Shown here piece after piece: positions 1 to 6,545 of a stretch of DNA of 13,795 bases (positions within the stretch are counted from its first letter, which is position 1; the number at the start of each line of letters is the position of its first letter). A model generated the notes under the pieces. The model searched no databases. It was not told the origin of the DNA and saw only the letters and a program-made list of their open reading frames with translations. The DNA is taken from assembly GCA_938007945.1 (NCBI GenBank), contig CALLME010000198.1, positions 1 to 13,795 of the forward strand. The letters run 5' to 3'. Source of the DNA: an uncultured Caulobacterales bacterium. GTDB taxonomy: Bacteria; Pseudomonadota; Alphaproteobacteria; Caulobacterales; Maricaulaceae. Both the position numbers and the translations under genes were made by a program.

Positions 1-1182
1 ATGCCGCCTATCCTTGAGTTGGAAGCTGCCTATGAGGACGCGAAAGCAGACCCCGCCTTCCTCTCCGAACTTGATGAATTTTTCGCGCATTATGTCGGTC
101 GCCCTTCACCGCTCTATTTCGCCGAACGTCTGACCGATCACGCGCGCGAAACGTCCCCGACAGGCAAAGCGGCCAAGGTTTATTTCAAACGCGATGAACT
201 CAACCACACAGGCGCGCATAAGATTAATAATTGCATGGGTCAAATCCTGCTCGCTAAGCGCATGGGCAAAAAGCGCATTATTGCCGAAACAGGTGCGGGG
301 CAGCATGGCGTGGCCACAGCTACTGTTGCCGCGCGCTTTGGCCTAGAGTGCATCGTTTTTATGGGCGCGACAGATATTGTGCGCCAAAAACCCAATGTCT
401 TTCGTATGCGTTTGCTCGGCGCGGAAGTGCGTTCTGTGACGAGCGGTACGGCCACTCTAAAAGACGCGATGAATGAAGCACTGCGCGATTGGGTGACGAA
501 TGTCGGCGATACGTTTTACTGCATCGGCACGGTCGCTGGGCCGCATCCTTATCCCGCCATGGTACGCGATTTCCAAGCCATTATTGGTCGTGAAGCGAAA
601 GCGCAGATCCTAGAACGCGAAGGCCGCCTGCCCAATGCCGTCATCGCCTGCATTGGCGGTGGATCAAATGCAATGGGATTGTTTCATGAATTTGTGCCTG
701 AAAAAGAGGTGCGCTTGATTGGCGTCGAAGCGGCCGGGCGAGGCGTGGACACAGGGCTTCACGCGGCGAGCCTCACAGGGGGCACACCCGGTGTGCTGCA
801 CGGTAACCGCACATATCTTCTCCAAGACGATGACGGGCAAATCAAAGACGCCCATTCCATATCCGCAGGGTTAGACTATCCCGGTATTGGGCCAGAGCAT
901 GCTTACCTGCACGACATAGGCCGCGCGGAATATGTCAGCGCTACAGATTCGGAGGCGCTCGAAGCGTTCCAACTCGTCTCCCGCCTCGAAGGCATTCTCC
1001 CCGCGCTAGAGCCGTCTCACGCTATTCACCGCACCATCGAGACGGCCCAAGAATACGACAATGACGGCATAGTCATTATGAACATGTGCGGCCGCGGTGA
1101 CAAAGACGTCTTCCAAATCGCAGAGGCATTAGGTGAAAATATCTCCAAGGGAACCGACGGTGTGAATACGAAGGCTTACTAG
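1..1182 (+). CDS. trpB: Tryptophan synthase beta subunit (5' end cut by window)
   Basis: The PLP-dependent beta subunit condenses indole with L-serine to make L-tryptophan, the last biosynthetic step, in a cytosolic alpha-beta-beta-alpha complex with TrpA. Visible signatures (numbered from the first visible codon) are the PLP lysine K74 in HTGAHKINN, the catalytic glutamate E96 in ETGAGQHG, the phosphate-binding loop GGGSNAMG at 219-226, and the C-terminal CGRGDKD at 362-368. The family normally has about 10-20 residues before this point (FGGRFV-type N terminus). The ATG at base 1 therefore corresponds to an internal Met in the (L)MP.I.ELE region, and the true start lies upstream of the window. 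C363 replaces the serine that contacts the PLP pyridine nitrogen in Salmonella TrpB. No terminator is evident after the stop. The partner trpA is not adjacent but starts at 4708. Confidence 0.97.
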   Translation: MPPILELEAAYEDAKADPAFLSELDEFFAHYVGRPSPLYFAERLTDHARETSPTGKAAKVYFKRDELNHTGAHKINNCMGQILLAKRMGKKRIIAETGAGQHGVATATVAARFGLECIVFMGATDIVRQKPNVFRMRLLGAEVRSVTSGTATLKDAMNEALRDWVTNVGDTFYCIGTVAGPHPYPAMVRDFQAIIGREAKAQILEREGRLPNAVIACIGGGSNAMGLFHEFVPEKEVRLIGVEAAGRGVDTGLHAASLTGGTPGVLHGNRTYLLQDDDGQIKDAHSISAGLDYPGIGPEHAYLHDIGRAEYVSATDSEALEAFQLVSRLEGILPALEPSHAIHRTIETAQEYDNDGIVIMNMCGRGDKDVFQIAEALGENISKGTDGVNTKAY

Positions 1183-1240
1183 CGCTGGTTGCATAAATTT
1201 GCATTCGCACCTATACTTAAATCTTTATGATGTGGATGTT

Positions 1241-1726
1241 ATGAGGCCTAAAAATTTTTCCGTTATTTCAGTGATTTTGCTCTCAGTAGGCCTCACCGCC
1301 TGCGGTCCCAAAACTGTTACAAACCCCGATATCTTTAACACACTTTCTCAATCAGAGTTTTTTACAAGTAACGCTGCAGAAATAGAGTGCGAAGACGATG
1401 CTGATTTCCCTAGTACGCAATATCATCGCCTATGTTTTAAGTTCAAATCGATAACTATACCTAACCTAGATGAAGCGGGGAAAATTGGCCTCAATCTAGG
1501 TTTGGAAACACAAGCCTTGTTTAAAGACCTGGATTGGAAAGCAAAATACGATGACCCAGAAAAATTCTGGTACGCAAAGCTTAATGAAAACGGATGTATC
1601 GAAAAATTATTTTTGGTTTTCAGTGAAATTGATAAAATGGACTCGGATGATGGCAATTTTCCGATGCAATTCTCGCCCATTTTTAGTTTCTCAAAGTCCC
1701 GGCAACTCGAGTGCGAGAAAATTTAG
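1241..1726 (+). CDS. Hypothetical lipoprotein, 161 aa
   Basis: This gene is not recognised. From the ATG at 1241 the protein begins with a basic residue, a hydrophobic segment and the lipobox LTAC (residues 18-21), so it should be exported and lipidated on C21. A longer reading from a TTG at 1199 would put 14 extra residues before the signal peptide, so the ATG is preferred. No strong Shine-Dalgarno sequence is visible. The mature part is acidic, with three further cysteines in its first half or middle and one near the C terminus, and shows no known domain. It starts 58 bases after trpB on the same strand, possibly as a readthrough gene. Its codons are more A/T-ending than those of trpB, which fits an accessory gene. 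Confidence 0.72.
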   Translation: MRPKNFSVISVILLSVGLTACGPKTVTNPDIFNTLSQSEFFTSNAAEIECEDDADFPSTQYHRLCFKFKSITIPNLDEAGKIGLNLGLETQALFKDLDWKAKYDDPEKFWYAKLNENGCIEKLFLVFSEIDKMDSDDGNFPMQFSPIFSFSKSRQLECEKI

Positions 1727-2147
1727 CGCTTACAACATCGTGCAAGCATTGGCATAGTTGAAACTCATATGCGACAAGTGAAAAAATTTCGGCATGCTCT
1801 TATGGCGCGAATATAAAGGCATATTTGCAGTTCAAAACTGAGTTTTCGTTTAAACTAGACATAATTCTTATTAAGCCTCTGCATCACACTTACGAAACTC
1901 CGCCCAAGTAGACACAATTTAATGGTGCTAGCCAAACAGCTTGAGGGCGCGTTTGATACGTCTACAAATTTTGTCAGTCAGAAGATGGCGCGCTGAACAT
2001 TTTGGAAATTTTCCTTCAGATTTGGGCAACTGATTATTACTTCATAGGGTTTTTTAATATTCTACCAAATATTAACTATATGTAGTCACACTACCTTTAA
2101 TTGCATATGTAATAAGAACCATCTGGGAGCAATTAAAGGACTATAAA
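1727..2147 (+). other. AT-rich intergenic region (421 bp) without a convincing gene
   Basis: I see no gene here. All six frames contain only short open stretches, for example 24 codons from an ATG at about 1922. The part around 1905-2000 is less AT-rich than its surroundings and could be decayed coding sequence, but no recognisable product results on either strand. The last 110 bases are strongly AT-rich and should hold the promoter of the 2148 gene, though no -35/-10 pair is good enough to name. A Shine-Dalgarno sequence (AAAGGA) lies about 7 bases before the ATG at 2148. Confidence 0.6.
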
Positions 2148-2630
2148 ATGACAATCATGAAAAAATTAAGTGCCGCAACACTAATATCCCTTGCATTAGT
2201 ATCATCAGCTAACGCTGAAGATCAGAATGTGAAATTCACAGGTATTGTATTGGATAGCTGCGCCCTCATCATTGGCACAGACGGGACACTCGGCCAATCA
2301 GCAGATCAAACAACACTATCTTCGCAAGAGACGGGCGGCCTACCAGGAACAGTCACTGCGACGACAAACGGCACGGCTTCAACCTTAGAAGTCATCACAC
2401 CGACCGCTTTCTTAACTGGGCCGGCGTCTGCAGATACGAACACAACTTTTGACACTAACTATACGCTTACAGGCGCAACTTCCTTGTCAGACGTTATTGG
2501 CTCTACAGTATCTCCACTCGGCTTAGGGGTAACTGTTGCGACGATCAATGCGTCAGCAACAAAATCAAGTGGAACATTTGACTCTGGCACTTATGAACTC
2601 GTGACAATCGTCAGATGTACAGCGCCATAA
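2148..2630 (+). CDS. Secreted Thr/Ser-rich beta-strand protein, possible surface-fibre subunit (160 aa)
   Basis: The ATG at 2148 has a good Shine-Dalgarno sequence (AAAGGA, 7 bases upstream). A signal peptide follows, with expected cleavage after ANA at residue 23. The mature protein of about 137 residues is rich in Thr, Ser, Gly and Ala in alternating hydrophobic/polar strands. It has only two cysteines, C38 near the N terminus and C157 near the C terminus, positioned to tie the first and last strands together. This layout recalls spore-coat-U/Csu-type pilin domains and other beta-sandwich fibre subunits, but no diagnostic motif proves that. It is first in a three-gene set, and its last 16 bases overlap the next gene. 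No usher gene is visible nearby, so a chaperone-usher pilus is not established. Confidence 0.8.
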   Translation: MTIMKKLSAATLISLALVSSANAEDQNVKFTGIVLDSCALIIGTDGTLGQSADQTTLSSQETGGLPGTVTATTNGTASTLEVITPTAFLTGPASADTNTTFDTNYTLTGATSLSDVIGSTVSPLGLGVTVATINASATKSSGTFDSGTYELVTIVRCTAP

Positions 2631-3028
2631 AGCGGAATATTGCGGGGTTTGTAACCTTTATTGGGCTTGCATCAGCATCTGCTGTGCAAGCCCAGAGCGT
2701 GGCACCTATGAGCCAAAAAGTTGTCTCGTTCGGAGACGTCTTTCTTGTTCAGTTCGAAATTCGAAATACGTATGAAACCGCTCAAATCAACGACATAACG
2801 CTTTACACATCCGACTGGAAGCTGCTCGAGGCAAATTATATTTCGCAAAAGTCGGTTAAATTAGGCCCAAATAATACAATGGTAATTACAGCCATGGTTC
2901 CATTTTCTGGGGAATTCGCCCGGACTATCTATGTATGCAATTCAATTCTGCCACGTGTGAACGGCACAGGCTCAAGTTATAAGGGGGAAGTATGCGGAAA
3001 AGTTTACGCTCTAAGATTACAGGAATAA
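2615..3028 (+). CDS. Secreted Ig-like protein, possible chaperone or minor subunit (137 aa)
   Basis: The signal peptide MYSAIKRNIAGFVTFIGLAS.. is probably cleaved after AVQA at residue 26. The mature part of about 110 residues has an amphipathic strand pattern (VSFGDVFLVQFEIRN, then NTMVITAMVPF) that suggests one Ig-like beta-sandwich. C108 and C127 are placed for a disulfide. The start overlaps the end of the upstream gene by 16 bases and lacks a clear Shine-Dalgarno sequence, so translation is probably coupled to the upstream gene. The 3' end overlaps the next gene by 37 bases. Periplasmic fimbrial chaperones are usually two Ig domains and over 200 residues, so this one-domain protein would be unusual in that role. 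It could instead be a second structural component. The specific family is not recognised. Confidence 0.78.
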   Translation: MYSAIKRNIAGFVTFIGLASASAVQAQSVAPMSQKVVSFGDVFLVQFEIRNTYETAQINDITLYTSDWKLLEANYISQKSVKLGPNNTMVITAMVPFSGEFARTIYVCNSILPRVNGTGSSYKGEVCGKVYALRLQE

Positions 3029-3522
3029 TGCTTTTTATCTTTATGCCGACAGTAAGCGCAAGCGCACAATTACCTGGCGATATCAACACACCCATAATTT
3101 TGCCAAGCACGTCTAGCTCTTTTAATCAAAATGGTTTTAATTTGCCGAGTCAGCCTTCAGCATCGGGGCAGGATATGGTCCGTGGGTCAGGCGGAATTAC
3201 ATGTCAATCTGCAATTGCGTCAGGCGGTCCAAAATTTGATATGGGTATGATTAGCTCAAATGATATTTTCGATCGTGAGTCTCTGTCTTTTTATGGTCGC
3301 CTATCAGTACCAATGGGCAAACGTCCAAAACGAATCGATTGTTCTAAGTTGTACGACCTAGAAATATCCCGTTTGAAAATGGAGTTACAACTCCTGCGCG
3401 CGGGCGCGATGCCAGGCATGCTGGATCAACGCGCTGCGAGAAGCGTAGTTATTCAACAGCCTTCTTCTGCTGACGAAAAAATTAAGGCACCTGCCGAGGA
3501 CGAAGCCATTCCTAGCCAGTAG
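2992..3522 (+). CDS. Secreted protein with low-complexity N part and helical C part (176 aa)
   Basis: The start is set at the ATG at 2992 because AAGGGGGA lies just upstream and a complete 26-residue signal peptide ending ASAQ follows. A second in-frame ATG at 3028, in a TAATG junction with the upstream stop, would leave a signal peptide too short. After a Pro/Ser/Asn-rich segment (27-65), residues 68-110 contain C71 and a likely strand region (FYGRLSVPMGKRPKR). Residues 115-138 (DCSKLYDLEISRLKMELQLL) should form an amphipathic helix that could self-associate. The acidic, Pro-rich tail looks disordered. C71 and C117 may pair. The gene overlaps its predecessor by 37 bases, so the three genes form one transcription unit. 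Its function is unknown. An assembly, anchoring or capping role for the other two products is inference. Confidence 0.78.
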   Translation: MRKSLRSKITGIMLFIFMPTVSASAQLPGDINTPIILPSTSSSFNQNGFNLPSQPSASGQDMVRGSGGITCQSAIASGGPKFDMGMISSNDIFDRESLSFYGRLSVPMGKRPKRIDCSKLYDLEISRLKMELQLLRAGAMPGMLDQRAARSVVIQQPSSADEKIKAPAEDEAIPSQ

Positions 3523-3614
3523 CCGCAGCGTTAAATATGCAGAAGTTTCAATAATGCCAGACATTTACATAAAGCTAATAACGCCCTCAAAAATTGATAA
3601 AATACATTTTTTTG

Positions 3615-3640
3615 GGAACTCTGCTGTTTGCGGTGCGTAT
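3615..3640 (+). promoter_or_regulatory. Candidate EcfG-type (general stress) promoter for the entericidin-like gene
   Basis: GGAAC at 3615-3619 is followed after exactly 16 bases by CGTAT at 3636-3640. The alphaproteobacterial EcfG consensus is GGAAC, 16-17 bases, then CGTT, so only the last consensus base differs. The site is about 25 bases before the start codon, with the Shine-Dalgarno sequence in between. TATATG at 3638-3643 could instead serve as a sigma-70 -10 box, so the assignment is provisional. Confidence 0.42.
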
Positions 3641-3664
3641 ATGCAGGGTAATAAGGAGAATAAA

Positions 3665-3808
3665 ATGAAAAATTCTACGACTAAACGTATCACAGCTTTT
3701 GTAATTTGTGCGCTCGCCTTTACCGCTAGTGCGTGTCACACAGTTGAAGGTGTTGGCAAGGACCTTGAAAGTGTTGGTGATAAGGCTGAAGAAGTCACGA
3801 AAAACTAA
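3665..3808 (+). CDS. Entericidin-like small lipoprotein, 47 aa
   Basis: The start is the ATG at 3665, preceded by an excellent Shine-Dalgarno sequence (TAAGGAG). A longer in-frame reading from 3554 lacks a signal and is rejected. The product has a basic N terminus, a hydrophobic stretch, the lipobox TASAC, and a mature peptide of about 27 residues with the pattern VEGVGKDLESVGDKAEE typical of the entericidin EcnA/EcnB family. Entericidins are small membrane lipoproteins, first described as a toxin/antidote pair in enterobacteria. In alphaproteobacteria a lone copy is often an abundant stress-induced envelope protein. Only one copy is visible, so no antidote pair is claimed. The gene has its own candidate stress promoter and a strong terminator, which suggests a monocistronic unit. 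Confidence 0.9.
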   Translation: MKNSTTKRITAFVICALAFTASACHTVEGVGKDLESVGDKAEEVTKN

Positions 3809-3816
3809 TTCCCTTT

Positions 3817-3842
3817 TCACTTATCCCTCCCTTGATAAGTGA
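3817..3842 (+). other. Hairpin directly after the entericidin-like gene
   Basis: TCACTTATC at 3817-3825 and GATAAGTGA at 3834-3842 form a perfect 9-bp stem with an 8-base loop. No T tract follows, so this is probably a 3'-end stability element or an upstream companion of the terminator at 3848 rather than a terminator itself. Confidence 0.6.
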
Positions 3843-3847
3843 CTTTC

Positions 3848-3887
3848 GCCCGACGCGCTCTTCCCCTAGCGCGTCGGGCTTATTTTT
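3848..3887 (+). terminator. Strong Rho-independent terminator
   Basis: GCCCGACGCGC at 3848-3858 pairs perfectly over 11 bp with GCGCGTCGGGC at 3869-3879. The loop is 10 bases and TTATTTTT follows at 3880-3887. This ends transcription of the entericidin-like gene and of any readthrough from trpB and the secreted triad. It separates trpB from trpA transcriptionally. Confidence 0.93.
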
Positions 3888-3935
3888 GCGCATATCGCAC
3901 TTGCGGCACGCCCCTAATCCTGTCACGCCTCGCCT

Positions 3936-4640
3936 ATGTTTATCGGGGTTATTCTCTCTTTTCTCAGTTTTGGCGTCCTGCTAGATATCCCTGACGCGCA
4001 ACATTACCGCATTCACGGTATGATTGACGTCAACAGTGCGCGTAGTGAACGCCTTCTGATCCCTTATTTTAATCCTGATGATGCTAAACGCCATGAGGAA
4101 CGTCTTGCTTGGTTTAAACGGCGGAAGCGTGAAGAGATTAATAAGCGCCGCAAGGCCGAGGCTTATCGCCATCGGCAACAACAACTCGCAAAAGCGGGTG
4201 GCGGCCTTATCCTCGCTGGAATTTTAGATCTACCGCGCCTGCGCGAAACGGGACCTGTTGACGGCTGCGCCAAAGTGAATAAAGGGCTGTTAAATGACGG
4301 TGGGTTTATGGTTTTCACCTGCGAAAAACTTTTGGCGCAATATCCGATTAAACATCAATATGTTGCGATGGACCGTTATAAAGGCGAATTGCTGAAAGCA
4401 GGATGGCGTCATGCGAAAGCCGAAGATTCGCGTGCCGATAATCAAAGCTTTCGCCGCCGCGACAGCTATGGCTGCAATCAGACGCTACGGCTTACCCTTT
4501 GGTCAGACCGCGCGATGAATGAACCACCTGCCCCAGTTCATGCCCGTGATAAATATCGTCAAATCGTGTTCCTGACGCGGTTTAATGGCGCGGCCTGTGA
4601 ACGTTACTATCCGATTGTCCAAGCGCTCGCCGCACCGTAA
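3936..4640 (+). CDS. Hypothetical protein with N-terminal hydrophobic segment, 234 aa
   Basis: This gene is not recognised. Residues 1-18 are hydrophobic and could be a signal anchor or an uncleaved signal. They are followed by a highly basic helical stretch (60-84, rich in Lys/Arg/Gln), a short hydrophobic patch (86-99), and a C-terminal region with four cysteines (C111, C129, C180, C221) that could form two disulfides if exported. No Shine-Dalgarno sequence precedes the ATG at 3936. No better in-frame start exists before the Met at 4020, which would lose the hydrophobic segment. Codon use and GC resemble trpA more than the AT-rich genes to the left. It lies downstream of a strong terminator and 67 bases before trpA, so the two may share a promoter. 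Confidence 0.7.
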   Translation: MFIGVILSFLSFGVLLDIPDAQHYRIHGMIDVNSARSERLLIPYFNPDDAKRHEERLAWFKRRKREEINKRRKAEAYRHRQQQLAKAGGGLILAGILDLPRLRETGPVDGCAKVNKGLLNDGGFMVFTCEKLLAQYPIKHQYVAMDRYKGELLKAGWRHAKAEDSRADNQSFRRRDSYGCNQTLRLTLWSDRAMNEPPAPVHARDKYRQIVFLTRFNGAACERYYPIVQALAAP

Positions 4641-4707
4641 TCGATTAAATCACGACTGTTCTGATTTTCGTCTGGTCATCGCGTCTGCGCTCTTTTACAT
4701 AGCGGAC

Positions 4708-5511
4708 ATGACAAACCGTATCACCCAAACCTTTAAAGCGCTTGCCTCACTCAACTCCACAGCCTTTGTCGGCTATATGATGGGCGGTGATCCTGACCGC
4801 GCGGCGAGCCAAAAACTGCTCAATGCCCTGCCTGAAGCTGGGGTCGATATCATCGAGCTGGGTATGCCCTTTACCGATCCTGCCGCGGACGGCCCGACGA
4901 TTGAAGATGCGGGACTGCGGAGTTTAAAATCAGGCACGACGCTCAGCACTGTCCTCGACATGGCGGCAGAATTTCGCAAAACCAACGCGACCACGCCGCT
5001 AATCATTATGGGGTATTGCAACCCTGTGCACCATATGGGCTATTCTGAATTTTCAAAGCGCGCGAGAGAGGCGGGCATAGACGGCGCTATCATCGTTGAC
5101 CTCCCGCCCGAAGAAGATAGCGAGTTGCGCGCCGCTTTTGAGACGCATAATCTCGCCCTGATCCGCCTCGCCACGCCAACTACGGATGCCGCGCGCCTGC
5201 CCAAGGTTGTCGCGGGGACGAAAGGCTTTGTCTATTACGTGTCTATGACGGGTATTACGGGCGCGGCCTTTGCGACTGGGGACACCAAAAACGCCTCTAT
5301 CAAAAACCAAGTCGCCGCTGTGCGTGCCGCCTCAAACCTGCCCGTCGTTGTCGGTTTTGGTGTAAAAACCCCCGAACGCGCGGCAGAAGTCGCGAAAGAC
5401 GCTGACGGCGTTGTCGTCGGCTCAGCCATTGTTGAGGCGTTCCACAAAGACGGACATGACGCGGCGATTGCGCTCGTCAAAAGCCTCGCGGACGCAACGC
5501 ACGGAGCTTAA
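4708..5511 (+). CDS. trpA: Tryptophan synthase alpha subunit
   Basis: TrpA cleaves indole-3-glycerol phosphate to indole and glyceraldehyde-3-phosphate, and indole is channelled to TrpB. The 267-residue TIM barrel matches the family length (268 in E. coli). The catalytic residues are E50 in ELGMPFTDP and D61 in DPAADGPTI. The loop SMTGITGA (179-186) and the phosphate-binding segments GFGVK (216-220) and VGSAIV (237-242) are intact. The ATG at 4708 is chosen because MTNRITQTFKAL is the normal N terminus. An upstream ATG at 4585 would add 41 residues with no family match and overlap the preceding gene. The Shine-Dalgarno sequence is weak (AGCGGA close to the ATG). The 3' end faces csoR with only 5 bases between stop codons and no evident terminator. 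trpB is 3.5 kb away. Confidence 0.97.
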   Translation: MTNRITQTFKALASLNSTAFVGYMMGGDPDRAASQKLLNALPEAGVDIIELGMPFTDPAADGPTIEDAGLRSLKSGTTLSTVLDMAAEFRKTNATTPLIIMGYCNPVHHMGYSEFSKRAREAGIDGAIIVDLPPEEDSELRAAFETHNLALIRLATPTTDAARLPKVVAGTKGFVYYVSMTGITGAAFATGDTKNASIKNQVAAVRAASNLPVVVGFGVKTPERAAEVAKDADGVVVGSAIVEAFHKDGHDAAIALVKSLADATHGA

Positions 5512-5516
5512 AAAGC

Positions 5517-5792
5517 CTATCTCTTAGCAAGTAAATCGACGAGTTCAGCCACTTTTATTTGGCGCTCGTTCACATCATCACTCTCTATAGCGGCCGCAAG
5601 GCAGTGATCGACATGGTCTTTTAAAAGCTCGCCTTCGACCTTTTTCAAAGCCGCGCTCACGGCTTTGACTTGCACGAGAATATCGACGCAATAGCGGTCG
5701 TCTTCAATCATTTTTTGAAGGCCGCGCACCTGACCTTCGATACGCGAGAGGCGTCTTTTGGCATTATCGCGACGCATTTTGCGGTCTGTCAT
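5517..5792 (-). CDS. csoR: CsoR/RcnR-family metal-responsive repressor, copper-type ligand set
   Basis: This 91-residue all-helical protein belongs to the CsoR/RcnR/FrmR (DUF156) family. Members are tetrameric repressors that leave DNA when metal, or in some members another inducer, binds. Basic residues in the first helix (RRDNAKRRLSRIEGQVRG, 7-24) are the usual DNA-contact region. The sensor ligands are C35 (DRYCVDI), H60 and C64 (DHVDHC). The Cys-His-Cys set with 25 and 4 spacing matches Cu(I)-sensing CsoR. RcnR-type His3 is absent and FrmR-type Glu64 is replaced by Cys. The ATG at 5792 gives the family-standard N terminus. A longer reading to 5861 adds 23 unrelated residues and runs over the promoter. 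It is divergent from the 5853-7306 operon across a shared operator, so it probably represses both itself and that operon. Confidence 0.92.
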   Translation of the reverse strand: MTDRKMRRDNAKRRLSRIEGQVRGLQKMIEDDRYCVDILVQVKAVSAALKKVEGELLKDHVDHCLAAAIESDDVNERQIKVAELVDLLAKR

Positions 5793-5813
5793 AAATATGT
5801 CTCTCACAAACTT

Positions 5814-5842
5814 TTGAGTTGAATTCTCATTTCCCTTATACC
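5814..5842 (+). promoter_or_regulatory. Promoter of the metal operon (5853-7306)
   Basis: TTGAGT at 5814-5819 and TATACC at 5837-5842 are separated by 17 bases. A start point 6-8 bases after the -10 falls at about 5848-5850, only a few bases before the ATG at 5853, so the mRNA is predicted to be leaderless or nearly so. The -10 box lies inside the operator at 5838-5854. Confidence 0.5.
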
Positions 5843-5861
5843 ATAGGGGGGTATGCGTCAA
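5835..5861 (-). promoter_or_regulatory. Divergent promoter of csoR
   Basis: On the minus strand, TTGACG (5861-5856) and TATAAG (5840-5835) are 15 bases apart. The spacer is shorter than ideal and is filled by the G/C-tract operator. Repressor binding would block this promoter and the opposing one together, giving autoregulation. Confidence 0.5.
5838..5854. promoter_or_regulatory. CsoR-family operator (G-tract type)
   Basis: The sequence ATACCATAGGGGGGTAT (minus strand ATACCCCCCTATGGTAT) is an inverted repeat of ATACC/GGTAT around a run of six G. It matches the form of RcnR/InrS/CsoR-family operators, which recognise A/T-flanked G/C tracts. It overlaps the -10 of the rightward promoter, the spacer and -10 of csoR, and the first two bases of the ATG at 5853. 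One copy is visible. Confidence 0.72.
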
Positions 5862-6521
5862 ACTCTGCTATTATGGACTGCGATTATTGCCTTTGGCACG
5901 ACAGCTTTGCCCGCAAATGCGCGACCTGTCTCTTACCCAAGCGGATGGACGGTCATGCTGCGCAATGACGTCGATATGAACAGCGCGCATGTGCATTACA
6001 CGCCTGACCGTTTTCACAGTGTCGGCCTGCGCCTGATTTATGACCGTGAAGGCGACTTCGTCTATACAGGCGCGCAAGTGAACCGCCTGATTAAGCGCTG
6101 GAATAAGCCTGACAGCCAAGCCAATATTTACGGCATGGTCAGCGCAGGACTCATTACAGATGAAACCTCTTCTGTTTTCAAACGCGATGATGACGCGGGT
6201 GGATTTATAGCTTTGTCCGCGGATTGGGAGACACGGCGCTATTTCATATCTGCCTCTGCTGAGCATTGGGAGCGTGGACGTTACGGCGATGAAACAGCCT
6301 ATCACGGACGGCTTGGTATAGCCCCCTATGTGGCAGGTACGGGCGCGCTGCACACATGGTTCATGATTGAGGGTCATCACAAACCCGAGAGCGACGGCCA
6401 GTTCCAACCAGATAAGCTCGGCGCCACGGCGGTTTTACGTCTTTTCAAAGGTCCGAGCCTTGTGGAATTGGGCGTTGACGACCGAGGCGAGCCTATGGTC
6501 AATTATATTCACCGCTTTTAA
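5853..6521 (+). CDS. Probable small outer-membrane beta-barrel or periplasmic beta protein, 222 aa
   Basis: The signal peptide (residues 1-23, ending PANA) leads into a protein with many short alternating-pattern strands (HSVGLRLIYD, RRYFISASAEHW, LHTWFMIEGHH, LGATAVLRLF). It ends with the aromatic C terminus IHRF, as outer-membrane barrels often do. There is no cysteine in the mature part, but several histidines occur (for example HVHY at 46-49 and the GHH of EGHHKPE) that could bind metal. No named family is recognised with certainty. The ATG at 5853 is required for the signal peptide. The only Shine-Dalgarno-like bases are the G run of the operator, and a near-leaderless transcript is predicted. 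It is the first gene of the CsoR-controlled operon, followed 24 bases later by the HMA gene, so a role in passage or binding of the metal at the outer membrane is inferred. Confidence 0.8.
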   Translation: MRQTLLLWTAIIAFGTTALPANARPVSYPSGWTVMLRNDVDMNSAHVHYTPDRFHSVGLRLIYDREGDFVYTGAQVNRLIKRWNKPDSQANIYGMVSAGLITDETSSVFKRDDDAGGFIALSADWETRRYFISASAEHWERGRYGDETAYHGRLGIAPYVAGTGALHTWFMIEGHHKPESDGQFQPDKLGATAVLRLFKGPSLVELGVDDRGEPMVNYIHRF

Positions 6522-6545
6522 TAGCACAGATTTTAGGAGACAATT

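Noticed and set aside
3028..3522. Alternative start at 3028 for the third secreted-triad gene, in a TAATG junction
   Set aside because: It would leave only about 14 residues before the cleavage site. The 2992 start gives a full signal peptide and has a purine-rich ribosome-binding site.
5871..6407. 178-codon open frame on the minus strand inside the barrel-protein gene
   Set aside because: It lies entirely antisense to a gene with signal peptide and operon context, and its product has no domain and unusual composition.
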